A stretch of DNA of 64,000 nt from Ectopseudomonas khazarica (GTDB lineage: Bacteria > Pseudomonadota > Gammaproteobacteria > Pseudomonadales > Pseudomonadaceae), in NCBI RefSeq assembly GCF_004521985.1, contig NZ_SBHZ01000001.1, positions 1 to 64,000 of the forward strand, given 5' to 3'. The notes under the pieces are model-generated. The model did no database searches. It was not told the DNA's origin and saw only the letters and a list, made by a program, of their open reading frames with translations. Both the position numbers and the translations under genes were made by a program. Below, in pieces: positions 17,697-28,515 of this stretch (within the stretch, counting starts at the first letter, position 1; each line of letters starts with the position of its first letter).

Positions 17697-18754
17697 CAGT
17701 GGCCTTTCAGGTTGTTCAGCTGAACCTGCGCCGCGCCTTCGGCCGCCGCGTTGATCTGGCCGATGACCCACGGCTCCTCACCGCTGGCACGCAGGCTGGC
17801 CAGGGCGGTTTCGACCTGATCCTGGGCCACGCAGATGACCATGCCGACGCCGCAGTTGAGTACGCGGTGCATTTCGTGCTCGTCGACGTTGCCTTGTTCC
17901 TGCAGCCAGTCGAACACCGCCGGGCGCTTCCAGCTGGCCACGTCGATCATGGCCTGGGCGCCTTGCGGCAGCACGCGCGGGATGTTGTCCAGCAGGCCGC
18001 CGCCGGTGATGTGGGCCATGGCCTTGACCGCGCCGGTGTCCTTGATCAGCTTGAGCAGCGGCTTGACGTAGATGCGCGTCGGCGCCATCAGCAGGTCGGT
18101 CAGCGGCTTGCCGTCCAGTTGTACCTGCTCGATGTCGGCGCCGGAGACTTCGATGATCTTGCGGATCAGCGAGTAGCCGTTGGAGTGCGGGCCGGAGGAG
18201 GGCAGCGCGATCAGCGCGTCACCGGTGACCACCCTGGAGCCGTCGATGATCTCGCTCTTTTCCACCACGCCGACGCAGAAGCCGGCCAGGTCGTAGTCCT
18301 CGCCTTCGTACATGCCCGGCATCTCGGCGGTTTCACCACCGACCAGGGAGCAGCCGGCCAGCTCGCAGCCGGCGCCGATGCCGGTGACCACGGTGGCGGC
18401 CACGTCGACGTTGAGCTTGCCGGTGGCGTAGTAATCGAGGAAGAACAGCGGCTCGGCGCCACAGACCACCAGGTCGTTGACGCACATGGCGACCAGGTCC
18501 TGACCGATGCTGTCGTGCTTGTTCAGGTTCAGCGCCAGGCGCAGCTTGGTGCCGACACCATCGGTACCGGAGACCAGAACGGGCTGCTTGTAGCCGGCCG
18601 GGATCTCGCACAGGGCGCCGAAGCCACCCAGGCCACCCATGACTTCCGGACGGGCGGTGCGCTTGGCCACGCCTTTGATGCGTTCGACCAGGGCTTCACC
18701 GGCATCGATGTCGACACCTGCGTCCTTGTAGCTGATGGAGGGTTGCTTGCTCAT
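17696..18754 (-). CDS. purM: Phosphoribosylformylglycinamidine cyclo-ligase (AIR synthetase)
   Basis: ATP-dependent ring closure of FGAM to AIR. 352 residues from the ATG at 18754 ([19 protein letters not shown]), the conserved start. Recognisable blocks: [67 protein letters not shown] loop and [16 protein letters not shown]. First gene of the purM-purN operon, possibly including the DUF3108 gene. Confidence 0.97.
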   Translation of the reverse strand: MSKQPSISYKDAGVDIDAGEALVERIKGVAKRTARPEVMGGLGGFGALCEIPAGYKQPVLVSGTDGVGTKLRLALNLNKHDSIGQDLVAMCVNDLVVCGAEPLFFLDYYATGKLNVDVAATVVTGIGAGCELAGCSLVGGETAEMPGMYEGEDYDLAGFCVGVVEKSEIIDGSRVVTGDALIALPSSGPHSNGYSLIRKIIEVSGADIEQVQLDGKPLTDLLMAPTRIYVKPLLKLIKDTGAVKAMAHITGGGLLDNIPRVLPQGAQAMIDVASWKRPAVFDWLQEQGNVDEHEMHRVLNCGVGMVICVAQDQVETALASLRASGEEPWVIGQINAAAEGAAQVQLNNLKGH

Positions 18755-19141
18755 AGATCCGGGCCTTTGGATGGGGAGTTCGTGTAGGCGCCGACTGGGC
18801 GCGGGCTCATGCACAGAGCCCGGCGCGCATAGCGGCTGGCGAAGGCGCGCGATTTTATCAGGCTTGCCCGGTAGCGGCCACTCGCACGCATGCGCTTTGT
18901 CGCCGGGCCTGCCTGCGGTTGCCGGGGCACCAGCGGCTGTTTAAGGTATAGGCCTTTGCGCACGCCGGCAGACCGTTGCATGACTGCCTGCGTTGCCATT
19001 GCTGCGTCGAAGCCGGCCCGCAATGCTCGTTCACCCTGCGTGAAATCGAGCGCTGCGGGCCGGCTTTTGCCTGGCACTGGCCGACGCTCGGGCTGTTCAG
19101 CTGCCTGCGCCGCGTGCCGCCATCCCTAGCGAGAGTTCGCC
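18755..19141. other. 387-bp divergent region upstream of purM and the DUF2066 gene
   Basis: No supported gene. It should carry the purM promoter; a candidate leftward -10 element (GATAAAAT on the minus strand, 18852-18859) is visible, without a good -35. The part nearest 19141 is GC-rich with no clear motif. No PurR-like box was found by eye. Confidence 0.5.
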
Positions 19142-20182
19142 ATGCGTCTGTCTGTCCGCCTGATGTTCATCTGTCTCACCTGCCTGGGCCTGCCGGCCAT
19201 GGCCGCGCCGGTCGCCGAGCTGTACCAGGTCCGTGAGGCGGTTGCCGACCAGCAACCGGAAAACCGCGATGTCGCCATGCAGCAGGCGCTGCAGACCCTG
19301 GTCCAGCGTCTGACTGGTGACACCAAGGCGCTGCAGAGCGCTGGCCTGGAGGGATTGCGCAAGGACCCGCAGCAGATCGTCAGCCGTTACGGCTACGAAG
19401 GCGATGCGCTGGTGGTCGAGTTCGACCCGGCCAGCACCGACCGCGAGTTGCGCAAGGCTGGTCTGGCGCTTTGGGGCAGCAATCGCCCGGCGATCCTGAC
19501 CTGGTGGCTCAGCGAATCCGTTGGCGGCAGCCAGTTGATCGGCGAGAGCCAGGGGGCGGCAGCGATGCTGCGCGCGGCGGCTCAGCACCGTGGCTTGCCG
19601 TTGCGTCTGCCGCTGGCCGATCTCAGCGAGCAACTGGTGGCAACCGGCGAAGCCCTGGCGGCCAATGACCCGCAGGCCTTGCGCGAGGCCTCCGAGCGCT
19701 ATGCCGCCGACGCCATGCTGGCTGTGCAGGCCACCGAGGCAGGTGGCGCCTGGCAGGCGACCTGGCGCCTGTGGCTGGGCGATGAGCGCGAGCAGGGCAA
19801 GGCCGAGGCGGCCGACCAGGCGGCGTTGGCCGATGCCGTGATGCTGGCGGTCAATCAGCGTCTGGCGCCACGTTTTCTGGTCAAGCCAGGCGCGGCGCAG
19901 AGCCTGACGGTGGTGATCGAGGGGGCCGACCTGGGCCGCTTCGCCGCGCTGGAGCGCCTGCTCGAGCCGTTCGCCGCGCGCCTGGTGGACGTCGACGGGC
20001 AGACGCTGACCTACCAGGTCAGCGCCACCGCCGAACAACTGCGTGCACAGCTGGCCCTGGGACACCTGCAGGAAGTGACCGAGCCAGTGGACGCTGGCGA
20101 GCCGGTCGCCGGGCCGGACGGGAGCGGCAGCGAAGCGCCGCAGGTGAAACCGCGCACCGATCAGCTGCGATTCCGTTGGTAG
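19142..20182 (+). CDS. DUF2066-domain exported protein
   Basis: Protein of 346 residues with a signal peptide (MRLSVRLMFICLTCLGLPAMAAP). The mature part starts with AELYQVREAVADQQPENRDVAMQQALQTLVQRLTG, the conserved DUF2066 opening, and has RPAILTWWLS in the middle. The C-terminal 30 residues are low-complexity and acidic. It is regularly found between purMN and hda in Pseudomonas. Function unknown. Confidence 0.85.
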   Translation: MRLSVRLMFICLTCLGLPAMAAPVAELYQVREAVADQQPENRDVAMQQALQTLVQRLTGDTKALQSAGLEGLRKDPQQIVSRYGYEGDALVVEFDPASTDRELRKAGLALWGSNRPAILTWWLSESVGGSQLIGESQGAAAMLRAAAQHRGLPLRLPLADLSEQLVATGEALAANDPQALREASERYAADAMLAVQATEAGGAWQATWRLWLGDEREQGKAEAADQAALADAVMLAVNQRLAPRFLVKPGAAQSLTVVIEGADLGRFAALERLLEPFAARLVDVDGQTLTYQVSATAEQLRAQLALGHLQEVTEPVDAGEPVAGPDGSGSEAPQVKPRTDQLRFRW

Positions 20183-20254
20183 ACTACAGGGCGGGCTGAG
20201 TGTGCAGCCCTGTCACGCGGCGCCTGGGCGCCGTTTCGCATCGAGGACGCGAGC

Positions 20255-21343
20255 ATGACCGATTCCACTCGTTGGCTATGGATGGCCGGGCTGTTTCTGC
20301 TCGGCTGGCTGCTGTACCTGCTGCACCCGATTCTTTCGCCTTTCCTGATCGGCATCCTGCTGGCCTACCTCGGCGATCCGCTGGTCGATCGCCTGGAGCG
20401 TCATCGCCTGTCGCGCACCGGCGGTGTGGTCGTGGTGTTCGCCCTGTTCGCGCTGGTGCTGCTGATCCTGTTGCTGGTCCTGGTACCCATGCTCGGCCGC
20501 CAGCTGGTGCGCCTGTATCAGCTGGCGCCGGAGATGCTCGACTGGCTGCAGGGCACGGCGCTGCCCTGGACCCAGTCGCACCTGGGGCTGCAGGATGTGC
20601 TGCAGCTCGATCAGCTCAAGCAGGTGTTCACCGAGAACATCGGCAAGACCACCGACGTGCTCAAGCTGGTGCTGGCCCAGGCGACGTCCTCGAGCCTGGC
20701 GTTCCTCGCCTGGCTGGGCAACCTGCTGCTGATTCCGGTGGTGAGCTTCTACCTGATGCGTGACTGGGACCTGCTGGTCGAGCGCATGCGTCGCCTGTTG
20801 CCGCGCCAGCGTGAAGGGCTGGTGGTGAAACTGACCAGCGAATGCCATGAGGTACTGGGCGCCTTCCTGCGTGGGCAGCTGCTGGTGATGCTGGCGCTGA
20901 GCGTCATTTATGCCTCGGGGCTGATGCTGGTCGGCCTGGAACTGGGGCTGTTGATCGGCCTGCTGGCCGGCCTGGCGAGCATCGTGCCGTACATGGGCTT
21001 CATCGTCGGGATCGGTGCGGCGCTGACCGCCGCGCTGTTCCAGTTCGGCCTCGATCCCTACCCGCTGCTGGGCATCGGCGTGGTGTTCATGATCGGCCAG
21101 ATGCTCGAAGGGATGGTGCTGACGCCAATGCTGGTGGGGGATCGCATCGGCCTGCACCCGGTGGCGGTGATCTTCGCTATCCTCGCGGGCGGCCAGCTTT
21201 TTGGCTTCACCGGGGTGCTGCTGGCGCTGCCGGTGGCTGCCGTGATCATGGTTTTGCTGCGTCATGCTCATGATTTATATAAACTTTCCGGTCTTTACGG
21301 AGAGTCCAATAGCGGTTCCGATGAACCGCCGAGCCCTGCATGA
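20255..21343 (+). CDS. AI-2E family / PerM-like transporter
   Basis: Inner-membrane protein of 362 residues with about seven hydrophobic helices, an N-terminal pair followed by a soluble coiled section (about 100-150) and a C-terminal block GLLIGLLAGLASIVPYMGF, typical of the UPF0118/AI-2E exporter family. The C-terminus HPVAVIFAILAGGQLFGFTGVLLALPVAAV is the family signature. Substrate not predictable; the family name does not prove autoinducer transport. Its stop overlaps the hda start (ATGA), so the two are co-translated. Confidence 0.87.
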   Translation: MTDSTRWLWMAGLFLLGWLLYLLHPILSPFLIGILLAYLGDPLVDRLERHRLSRTGGVVVVFALFALVLLILLLVLVPMLGRQLVRLYQLAPEMLDWLQGTALPWTQSHLGLQDVLQLDQLKQVFTENIGKTTDVLKLVLAQATSSSLAFLAWLGNLLLIPVVSFYLMRDWDLLVERMRRLLPRQREGLVVKLTSECHEVLGAFLRGQLLVMLALSVIYASGLMLVGLELGLLIGLLAGLASIVPYMGFIVGIGAALTAALFQFGLDPYPLLGIGVVFMIGQMLEGMVLTPMLVGDRIGLHPVAVIFAILAGGQLFGFTGVLLALPVAAVIMVLLRHAHDLYKLSGLYGESNSGSDEPPSPA

Positions 21344-22044
21344 AACCAATCCAGCTTCCCTTGGGGGTGCGTCTGCGTGACGACGCGACCTTCGCCAACT
21401 ACTACCCCGGTGCCAATGCGGCGGCGCTGGGCTATGTCGAGCGTCTGTGCGAGGCCGATGCCGGCTGGACGGAGAGCCTGATCTACCTGTGGGGTGGCGA
21501 AGGCGTAGGGCGCAGTCACCTGCTTCAGGCGGCCTGCCTGCGTTTCGAGCAGCGCGGCGAAGCGGTGGTCTATCTGCCGCTCGGCGAGGTGGTGCAGCAC
21601 GGCCCGGAACTGCTCGACAACCTCGAACTGTGCGAGCTGGTCTGCCTCGATGACCTCGATGCGGTGGCCGGGCGCAGCGATTGGGAGGAGGGCCTGTTCC
21701 ACCTGTTCAATCGCCTGCGCGACAGCGGCCGGCGCCTGTTGCTGGCCGGCACCATGTCGCCGCGCGAGCTGCCGATCCAGCTGCCGGACCTGAAGTCGCG
21801 GCTGACCCTGGCGCTGGTCTTCCAGCTGCACGAGCTGTCCGACGAAGACAAGCTGCGCGCCCTGCAGCTGCGTGCCTCGCGACGCGGCCTGCAGATGAGC
21901 GATGACGTCGGTCGCTTCATTCTGACCCGTGGTGAGCGCAGCATGAGTGCGTTGTTCGAGCTGCTGGAACGCCTGGATCAGGCTTCGCTGCAGGCCCAGC
22001 GCAAGCTGACCATTCCCTTCCTCAAGGAAACGCTGGGCTGGTAG
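21340..22044 (+). CDS. hda: DnaA regulatory inactivator Hda
   Basis: AAA+ protein of 234 residues, related to DnaA domain III, which with the beta clamp stimulates DnaA-ATP hydrolysis and limits re-initiation. The N-terminal MKPIQLPLGVRLRDDATFANYYPGAN contains the clamp-binding QLPLGV motif and the conserved FxNYxxG. Walker A is GGEGVGRSHL and Walker B VCLDDLDAV; ELPIQLPDLKSRL and RSMSALFELLERLD complete the AAA+ lid. Translationally coupled to the permease. Confidence 0.95.
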   Translation: MKPIQLPLGVRLRDDATFANYYPGANAAALGYVERLCEADAGWTESLIYLWGGEGVGRSHLLQAACLRFEQRGEAVVYLPLGEVVQHGPELLDNLELCELVCLDDLDAVAGRSDWEEGLFHLFNRLRDSGRRLLLAGTMSPRELPIQLPDLKSRLTLALVFQLHELSDEDKLRALQLRASRRGLQMSDDVGRFILTRGERSMSALFELLERLDQASLQAQRKLTIPFLKETLGW

Positions 22045-22072
22045 GGGCTGGCGTGGGTATCTGCCACAGTCG

Positions 22073-22756
22073 CTAGCCTTGCTGCTGCGCGATGTCCGCC
22101 ATGAAGGTGCGAATCGCCTGTGCGCAGGCGTGTGGGCGTGCTTGCAGAATGAAATGCGGCCCGTCCAGGCGGACCTGGCGCAGGTCATCGCAATGCGCGG
22201 CAAGGCTGCCGGCTGCCCTGGCCGCAACCAGACGATCCTGTTGTGGCCATAGCTGCAGGGCGGGCACGGCGAGACGTCCTTGCGCTGCCCGCAGTCCTGC
22301 CAGGCTGCCGAGGCGGGCACGTAGCAGCGCTTGATCCAGACCGCGAATTTCCTCCTGTACCCGTCTCAGTACTGCATCCTCGACGTCGCGACCCAGGCAC
22401 AGCGCGCGCAGTATCGGCGCGTGCGTGAGCAGTGCCGGTGGCATGGGCATGTGCCTGAGCAGCGCGAGGAATGGGGACGGGCGGGTCAGGAAGGTGGCGG
22501 CGAAGATGACGGCGCGCAGGCCTTCGGGTTTTCGCAGCGCCAGGCGAAACGCCAGTGGGCCCGAGAAGGATTCACCCAGCAGCACGAAGGGGGCATGCCC
22601 CAGTTCAGCGAGCAACCTGTCGGTCAGGCTGGCGTAATCCTGCGGGCCTTGATCCGGGAGTGCGAGCGGCTGGCAGTCGACATCCCGCAGCGCTTCGAGC
22701 AGAGGGGCGAAGAGGTTGCTGCTGCCGTTGAGTCCTGGCAGCAGCACCAGACGCAT
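22073..22756 (-). CDS. Alpha/beta hydrolase
   Basis: Soluble 227-residue alpha/beta-hydrolase fold. The nucleophile elbow is LLGESFSG (Ser about 78), the acid lies in WPQQDRLV and the base in DGPHFILQ, so the triad seems complete. Oxyanion-hole region LPGLNGSSNLF near the N-terminus. ATG at 22756 overlaps the stop of the DUF2069 gene (TGATG). Last gene of the leftward arsC-wrbA-DUF2069-hydrolase cluster. Substrate unknown. Confidence 0.85.
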   Translation of the reverse strand: MRLVLLPGLNGSSNLFAPLLEALRDVDCQPLALPDQGPQDYASLTDRLLAELGHAPFVLLGESFSGPLAFRLALRKPEGLRAVIFAATFLTRPSPFLALLRHMPMPPALLTHAPILRALCLGRDVEDAVLRRVQEEIRGLDQALLRARLGSLAGLRAAQGRLAVPALQLWPQQDRLVAARAAGSLAAHCDDLRQVRLDGPHFILQARPHACAQAIRTFMADIAQQQG

Positions 22757-23166
22757 CAGGCGTCTCCTGCCAGCTTGCGGTCGTACTGGAAGCGCCAGCG
22801 GGTGTAGAGCAGGGCGCAGCAGAACAGGTTGAAGCTGATCAGCGCCTCCAGCACGCCGAACAGGGCGCGTGCCGGGTCGATGGCGGCGAGCACGCCCTGG
22901 ATGAAGTAGAGGTTGACCACGAAGCAGGCCCAGGCGTGGGCGCGGGCGTTGCCCAGGACGATGCCGGGGGCGAGCAGCGCCAGCGGCAGCAGCTGGATGG
23001 CCAGGACCACGCCGATGCGTGCGCCGTGCAGGTCGGCGAAGGCCAGGTTCCAGACCAGCAGCAGGAGCAGCAGGGCGACGAAGCTGAACAGGCTGAGCGC
23101 GCGGCTGAGCTTCATGCGTGGTTGCAGCCACTCGAGGCTGGGCAGGGGTTTCTTCTCACGGGCCAC
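22756..23166 (-). CDS. DUF2069-domain membrane protein
   Basis: About 136 residues with four hydrophobic helices and the DUF2069 features LRMQLLPL-type loop, FIQGVLAAIDPARALFGVLEALISFNLFCCALLYTR. I choose the GTG at 23166 (VAREKKPLPSLEW), two bases after the wrbA stop; a longer frame runs back into wrbA, and an internal ATG (MKLSRAL) is an alternative. Integral inner-membrane protein of unknown role, co-transcribed with wrbA. Confidence 0.8.
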   Translation of the reverse strand: MAREKKPLPSLEWLQPRMKLSRALSLFSFVALLLLLLVWNLAFADLHGARIGVVLAIQLLPLALLAPGIVLGNARAHAWACFVVNLYFIQGVLAAIDPARALFGVLEALISFNLFCCALLYTRWRFQYDRKLAGDA

Positions 23167-23168
23167 GA

Positions 23169-24149
<981 letters not shown>

Positions 24150-24252
24150 CTAACCGCCTGGTGCGCGGATGCACGAAAACCACCGGGTGACTCGGGTGCG
24201 ACCTTTTCTCGCGGCGCACGGTCTGTTCAGGTTTGAAGGCTAAGGAGAGGTC

Positions 24253-25470
24253 ATGCAGCGTCATCTCAGGGACTGGCTGGGGTTCTGGCTGAGTCTGTAC
24301 CAGCGTTTCATGGAGAACCGCGGGGCGGGTAACGCGGCGGCGCTGACCTACACCACGCTGTTCGCCGTGGTGCCGATGATGACCGTGACCTTCGCCATGC
24401 TGTCGGCGATTCCGGCATTTCAGGGCGTCGGCGAAGAGATTCAGGCGTTCATCTTCCGTAATTTCGTACCCTCGACCGGCGAGACGGTGCAGGAATACCT
24501 GCGCGAGTTCACCACCCAGGCGCGCCAGCTGACCTGGTTCGGCGTCGGGCTGCTGGCGGTGACGGCCTTTCTCATGCTGGTGACCATCGAGAAGACCTTC
24601 AACGTGATCTGGCGCGTGCGTCAGCCGCGTCGCGGGATGTCCAGCTTCCTGCTCTACTGGGCGATCCTCAGCCTGGGCCCCTTGCTGCTTGGCGCGGGGT
24701 TCGCGGTGAGCACCTATATCGCCTCGCTGGCGCTGATTTCCGGGCCGGATGCCGTGCTGGGAGCCAAGACCCTGCTGGCCTTCGCGCCGCTGCTGTCCAG
24801 TATCGCAGCCTTCACCCTGCTGTACGCGGCGGTGCCCAACACGCGGGTTCCCTTGCCCCATGCACTGCTCGGCGGGCTGTTCGCCGCGATTCTGTTCGAG
24901 GTCGCCAAGGCACTGTTCGGCCTTTATGTCCGCCTGTTCCCCGGTTACCACCTGATCTACGGGGCGTTCGCCACCGTGCCGCTGTTTCTAGTGTGGATCT
25001 ACCTGTCCTGGCTGATCGTGCTGTTGGGTGCCGAGCTGGTGTACGGCCTGTCGCAGCCTCGCCACTGGCGGCGAGAACCGATCGCCAAGGCGCTGATCCT
25101 GCTGGTGATCCTGCGCTTGCTGTTGAAGCGTCAGCAGAAGGGCGAAGCGCTGCACCACGGCGACCTGCAGCGCGCCGGCTGGCGTCTGCCGGAGGACCAG
25201 TGGGCCGAGGTGCTGAGCTTTCTCGAGCGCGAGCGCCTGGCATGCAAGGTCGGTAATGCGGGCTGGGTGCTGTGCCGCGACCTGCACAACTTCACCCTGC
25301 ATCAGTTGCTGGAACTCAGCCCGTGGCCATTGCCGAACGTCTCGCAGCTGCCCGCGCAGCTCGACGAGCCCTGGTACCCGAGCCTGTGCAAGGGCCTCGA
25401 GCACCTGCAGAACGAGCGCGAAGAACAGTTCGGTATCAGCCTGGCGCTCTGGTTGCCGGGCAAGGAGTGA
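24253..25470 (+). CDS. YihY/virulence factor BrkB family membrane protein
   Basis: Protein of 405 residues with six helices in the first 285, containing the family marks [56 protein letters not shown] and [25 protein letters not shown] soluble winged-helix-like C-terminal extension follows (about 290-405). Older annotations call this family ribonuclease BN, which is considered an error. Preceded by AAGGAGAGG. Function unknown. Confidence 0.9.
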   Translation: MQRHLRDWLGFWLSLYQRFMENRGAGNAAALTYTTLFAVVPMMTVTFAMLSAIPAFQGVGEEIQAFIFRNFVPSTGETVQEYLREFTTQARQLTWFGVGLLAVTAFLMLVTIEKTFNVIWRVRQPRRGMSSFLLYWAILSLGPLLLGAGFAVSTYIASLALISGPDAVLGAKTLLAFAPLLSSIAAFTLLYAAVPNTRVPLPHALLGGLFAAILFEVAKALFGLYVRLFPGYHLIYGAFATVPLFLVWIYLSWLIVLLGAELVYGLSQPRHWRREPIAKALILLVILRLLLKRQQKGEALHHGDLQRAGWRLPEDQWAEVLSFLERERLACKVGNAGWVLCRDLHNFTLHQLLELSPWPLPNVSQLPAQLDEPWYPSLCKGLEHLQNEREEQFGISLALWLPGKE

Positions 25471-25745
25471 GCGCACGCCGTCGCTGAGGGTGGCGTGAAG
25501 GATCACCGGCATTTCCGGGAGAAATGCTTGACGTCGCGTAGCGACGGCCCGGAGGGGCACTGCCAGGGATGGCAGGTGACAAAAAACGTCAGTTTGCGGC
25601 GTCACTACTCCGTGCTTTCATCAATGCAGCAGGCGTGACGCCGAGTAACGGCGTGATACACAGGGCTGGCATGTTTCTGGCAACGGCAGTTTCAGTTGCT
25701 ATCGAACTGCCAGCAGGGCAGGGATCGCTGAGGACGCATGCAGGA

Positions 25746-25946
25746 ATGACTGGCAGAAACAAAGTAATCCATCTCCATCGACGCGACCCGCAGGACGCGC
25801 TGGAGCGTCTCAACCGCATCACCGGGCTGCGTTTCGCGCGCTGGCCCGAATCGCTGCTCGAACAGGTCGCCCCCGAGAATCTGCCGCAGGCTGCGGAGCC
25901 GGCCGTCGAGCAGCCTTCCTCCAACCCGGAGGCTTCCTCCGGCTGA
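25746..25946 (+). CDS. Small conserved-looking protein of unknown function
   Basis: A 66-residue protein (MTGRNKVIHLHRRDPQDALE, then RLNRITGLRFARWPESLL). The basic, well-structured N-terminal two thirds and a low-complexity acidic tail suggest a real soluble protein. I choose ATG at 25746; the frame is open further back, but that portion looks unlike coding sequence. I do not recognise a domain. It follows the YihY gene by 275 bp. Confidence 0.6.
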   Translation: MTGRNKVIHLHRRDPQDALERLNRITGLRFARWPESLLEQVAPENLPQAAEPAVEQPSSNPEASSG

Positions 25947-25952
25947 AACGAA

Positions 25953-25975
25953 AACCCCGCGCAATGCGCGGGGTT
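25953..25975. terminator. Rho-independent terminator between convergent genes
   Basis: Perfect 10-bp stem AACCCCGCGC/GCGCGGGGTT with a 3-base loop. On the minus strand it runs into TTTTCGTTT, so it best serves the leftward gene at 25995-26387; rightward it has only a weak T tract. Confidence 0.8.
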
Positions 25976-25994
25976 CTGGTCTTGCCGCTTCGCC

Positions 25995-26387
25995 TCAGGC
26001 GAGTGCCTGGCGACTTTCGCTGCTGGCCTGCTCGACGGCTTGCACGAAGAACTCCTCGACCACCAGGCTCTGCGCCGGCACGGCGGAGCGCAGGCGCACC
26101 TGCATGTCTTCGACTTTCTGCCGCACCGGCATGCGTGCGATGCCGGACAGCAGGATCTTGCCCTGGGCATTGACCTTGCCGTGGTCGACATTCACTTCGC
26201 GGCGCTTGTCACCGTCGCGGTAGCTGACCAGCAGCGATACCGGCAGGTTGGCCAGGCCCGGCAGTTGCAGCCAGGTCGCGACGTTGTATTCGGCCACACG
26301 ACCCTCGTAGGGCGTGACCACCAGGCGAGCGACGTCGACGATGCGTGAGGGTACGGAGCCGATCAGCTTGTCTTGCGCTTGGGACAT
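25995..26387 (-). CDS. Conserved-looking protein of unknown function
   Basis: A 130-residue protein without signal peptide or membrane helix. Alternating hydrophobic strands and charged turns (VATWLQLPGLANLPVSLLVSYRDGDKRREVNVDHGKVNAQGKILLSG) suggest a beta-rich fold. The C-terminus is helical and polar. ATG at 26387. I do not recognise a family. It has its own terminator, with a 114-bp gap to the PilZ-like gene upstream on the same strand. Confidence 0.75.
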   Translation of the reverse strand: MSQAQDKLIGSVPSRIVDVARLVVTPYEGRVAEYNVATWLQLPGLANLPVSLLVSYRDGDKRREVNVDHGKVNAQGKILLSGIARMPVRQKVEDMQVRLRSAVPAQSLVVEEFFVQAVEQASSESRQALA

Positions 26388-26501
26388 GATGCTATTCCAG
26401 GCAGGTTGAGACTTCAGTGCCAGGAATTATAAGCAGCCCTCGCGTGACGAAACTGTGCGCTCGACAGACAGGATGCGTGATTGGGATCGCACTTTTGTGT
26501 A

Positions 26502-27908
26502 TCAAGCCAGACGCAAAGGATGGCGCGTGACCGACGAGGTTCCCAGGTTGCTTTCGGGCAGCGGCAGGATGGCCTGGTTGTGCACGCTGGCGAGTTGCAG
26601 CCAGAGGTGTTCTCCGGTGGCGAACTGGCCGTTGGGCAGCCACAGGCCGTGATGCCAGCCGTTGCCAGGGGCCGGGGTGCTCTGCAGCACGCCGGGGTGG
26701 GTTTGCGCGTTGGGTGCCCGCCGCAGCCACACCGGACGCGGCAGGCCCTTGAGGTAGCGCAGGCCCAGGTGCAGGCCTTCGGCGTTGAGGTGGCGCCAGC
26801 GCACCAGGGCCAGCGTGGGCGTGCCATAGGTGAGCAGCAGCACCAGTTGCCCGACCTGCAGTTGCCCCCCTTCGTTGGCATTGCACAGCAGCCTGGCGCC
26901 GCCGGGGCTGGCGTCGAGTATCTGCGCCTCGGTGCGTTGCGGCAGCTTGTCGAGCAGTTGCGCGTGAATGGCCGGCAGCCCGACCACCAGGCTGCACTGG
27001 CCGTCGAGTTCGGCACGTTCATGGCGACGTTGCTGGCGCGTCAGCCAATGCTGGCGCACGCGCTCGAGCAACTGACGTTCCTGGCCGCTCTGCAGCGGGG
27101 CCGGCTCGTGCAGGGCGATCAGCAGGGCACCCAGTTCGAAGCGGCGAAGATTTTCCGGCTCGCCCTCGGCCTGCTGTTCGAATGCCAGGCAGGGCTGCGA
27201 CTCGCTGAGATCGACCAGTGGGCCCTCGGCTTCGTCTTCCTCGTCCCAGGGCAGCAGCCTGGCCAGTGCCGCGAGCGGGGCGAGCGCACTGAACAGCGTC
27301 AGGCACTCACCTTCGTCCAGGTGGAAGGGGTTGCTCTGCGCCAACAGCAGCATCTGCTGGTAGAGGCCGCGCAGGGTGCTGGCCGGCTTGGGATCGAAGG
27401 CCGCCGCGACCGGTTCGTCCAGGCACTGCTGGTGCTCGCCGATCCAGTACAGCAGGTGGCTGTCGCGCCACAGGGCCGCGGGTGGTTCCTGGTACAGCTG
27501 GTAGTGGCGCAGCAGCTGTTGTGCGAGAAAGTGCTGGGCCATGTACAGGCACCAGGCCAGGTGCGGCAGGGATGGCTGGCGGCCTTGCAGGATCTGCAGC
27601 AGCAGGCGCTTGAAACCGGTCGCCAGCTCGCCGCACAGGCGTACGAACAGCGCGCTGGGCGGTGGCTGGCGATTCGCCAGGCTGGCGTAGTAGCGATACT
27701 CGTCACTGAAGCTTTGCAGCGCACGTTGCCTTTCCAGTAAGGTCAGGCCGCTGCGATTGAGCGTGAACAGCAGGCCCAGCACTTGCTGCAGGCCGTGTTC
27801 CGCCTCGAGCAGGCGCGCGGCGGCGAGTCGTTCGACGATCTCCGCTGGCGATACACTGCTGTCCTCGCGGATGTCCGGTACTTCCAGACGCAGGGCATCC
27901 AGCGTCAT
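26502..27908 (-). CDS. Large helical protein with C-terminal PilZ-like domain
   Basis: Soluble protein of 468 residues. The first 300 residues are mostly helical with many Leu/Gln (LERQRALQSFSDEYRYYASL and similar) and match nothing I know. The last 150 resemble a PilZ domain: an Arg cluster QQRRHER (about 293-299) stands in for RxxxR, followed after about 45 residues by DASPGGARL, matching the (D/N)xSxxG motif, and later strands LALVRWRHL and GLHLGLRYLKG. c-di-GMP binding is therefore plausible. Divergent, 30 bp from the TlpA-like lipoprotein gene. Confidence 0.65.
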   Translation of the reverse strand: MTLDALRLEVPDIREDSSVSPAEIVERLAAARLLEAEHGLQQVLGLLFTLNRSGLTLLERQRALQSFSDEYRYYASLANRQPPPSALFVRLCGELATGFKRLLLQILQGRQPSLPHLAWCLYMAQHFLAQQLLRHYQLYQEPPAALWRDSHLLYWIGEHQQCLDEPVAAAFDPKPASTLRGLYQQMLLLAQSNPFHLDEGECLTLFSALAPLAALARLLPWDEEDEAEGPLVDLSESQPCLAFEQQAEGEPENLRRFELGALLIALHEPAPLQSGQERQLLERVRQHWLTRQQRRHERAELDGQCSLVVGLPAIHAQLLDKLPQRTEAQILDASPGGARLLCNANEGGQLQVGQLVLLLTYGTPTLALVRWRHLNAEGLHLGLRYLKGLPRPVWLRRAPNAQTHPGVLQSTPAPGNGWHHGLWLPNGQFATGEHLWLQLASVHNQAILPLPESNLGTSSVTRHPLRLA

Positions 27909-27938
27909 ATCAACCCCGAGAGGACGAGGATCGAGTAC

Positions 27939-28415
27939 ATGGGCTTACGGCTCCGGATTGTCGGCAAGGCTGTTCTGGGTATTTGCGCCGGTCTAGTGTT
28001 GGCCGGTTGCAGCGAAGACTTCGGACCTGATCAGCATGGACGAAAGGTAACGGCTGACAGCCTGGATGGCCAGTGGCTGGTCATTAATTATTGGGCCGAG
28101 TGGTGCGCGCCTTGCCGCACGGAAATTCCCCAGCTCAATGCATTGGCGAAGGCGCTGGAAACGCAGTCGGCGCAAGTCATCGGCGTCAACTTCGATGGCT
28201 TGCAGGGCGATGCGCTGAAGCGTGCTGCGGATGGCTTCGACATTCGTTTCACCGTGCTTGCCGAGGACCCAGCAGCGCGTTTCGAACTGCCGCACAACGA
28301 TGTGCTGCCGGCGACCTACATCGTCGATCCCGAGGGCAGGTTGCGTGAGCGCTTGGTCGGCGAGCAGACCTCGGCGGGGCTGCAGGCGCATCTGCAACGC
28401 CTGCGCGAGGAGTGA
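27939..28415 (+). CDS. TlpA-like thioredoxin-fold lipoprotein
   Basis: Protein of 158 residues with a lipoprotein signal: hydrophobic stretch then lipobox LAGC (Cys24), so it should be a periplasm-facing lipoprotein. The thioredoxin-like domain has active site W-C56-A-P-C59 and the cis-Pro region LPATYIVDPEGRL. Likely a periplasmic thiol-disulfide reductase of the TlpA/ResA type. ATG at 27939 follows GAGGACGAGGA; the longer open frame upstream would overlap the divergent gene and bury the lipobox. Confidence 0.88.
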   Translation: MGLRLRIVGKAVLGICAGLVLAGCSEDFGPDQHGRKVTADSLDGQWLVINYWAEWCAPCRTEIPQLNALAKALETQSAQVIGVNFDGLQGDALKRAADGFDIRFTVLAEDPAARFELPHNDVLPATYIVDPEGRLRERLVGEQTSAGLQAHLQRLREE

Positions 28416-28515
28416 CGCGCCGATAAAAAGCACTGCGACGAGCAGTCGCAGTGATAGATAGCATGCTAAGCTTTTGTCGCGGCCGAACCTGCGCCGTGTT
28501 CCATGAGCTTGCCCG

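Noticed and set aside
25569..25745. Upstream extension of the small gene at 25746
   Set aside because: The extra 59 codons are of unlike composition and lack a ribosome site; the basic, structured part begins at 25746.
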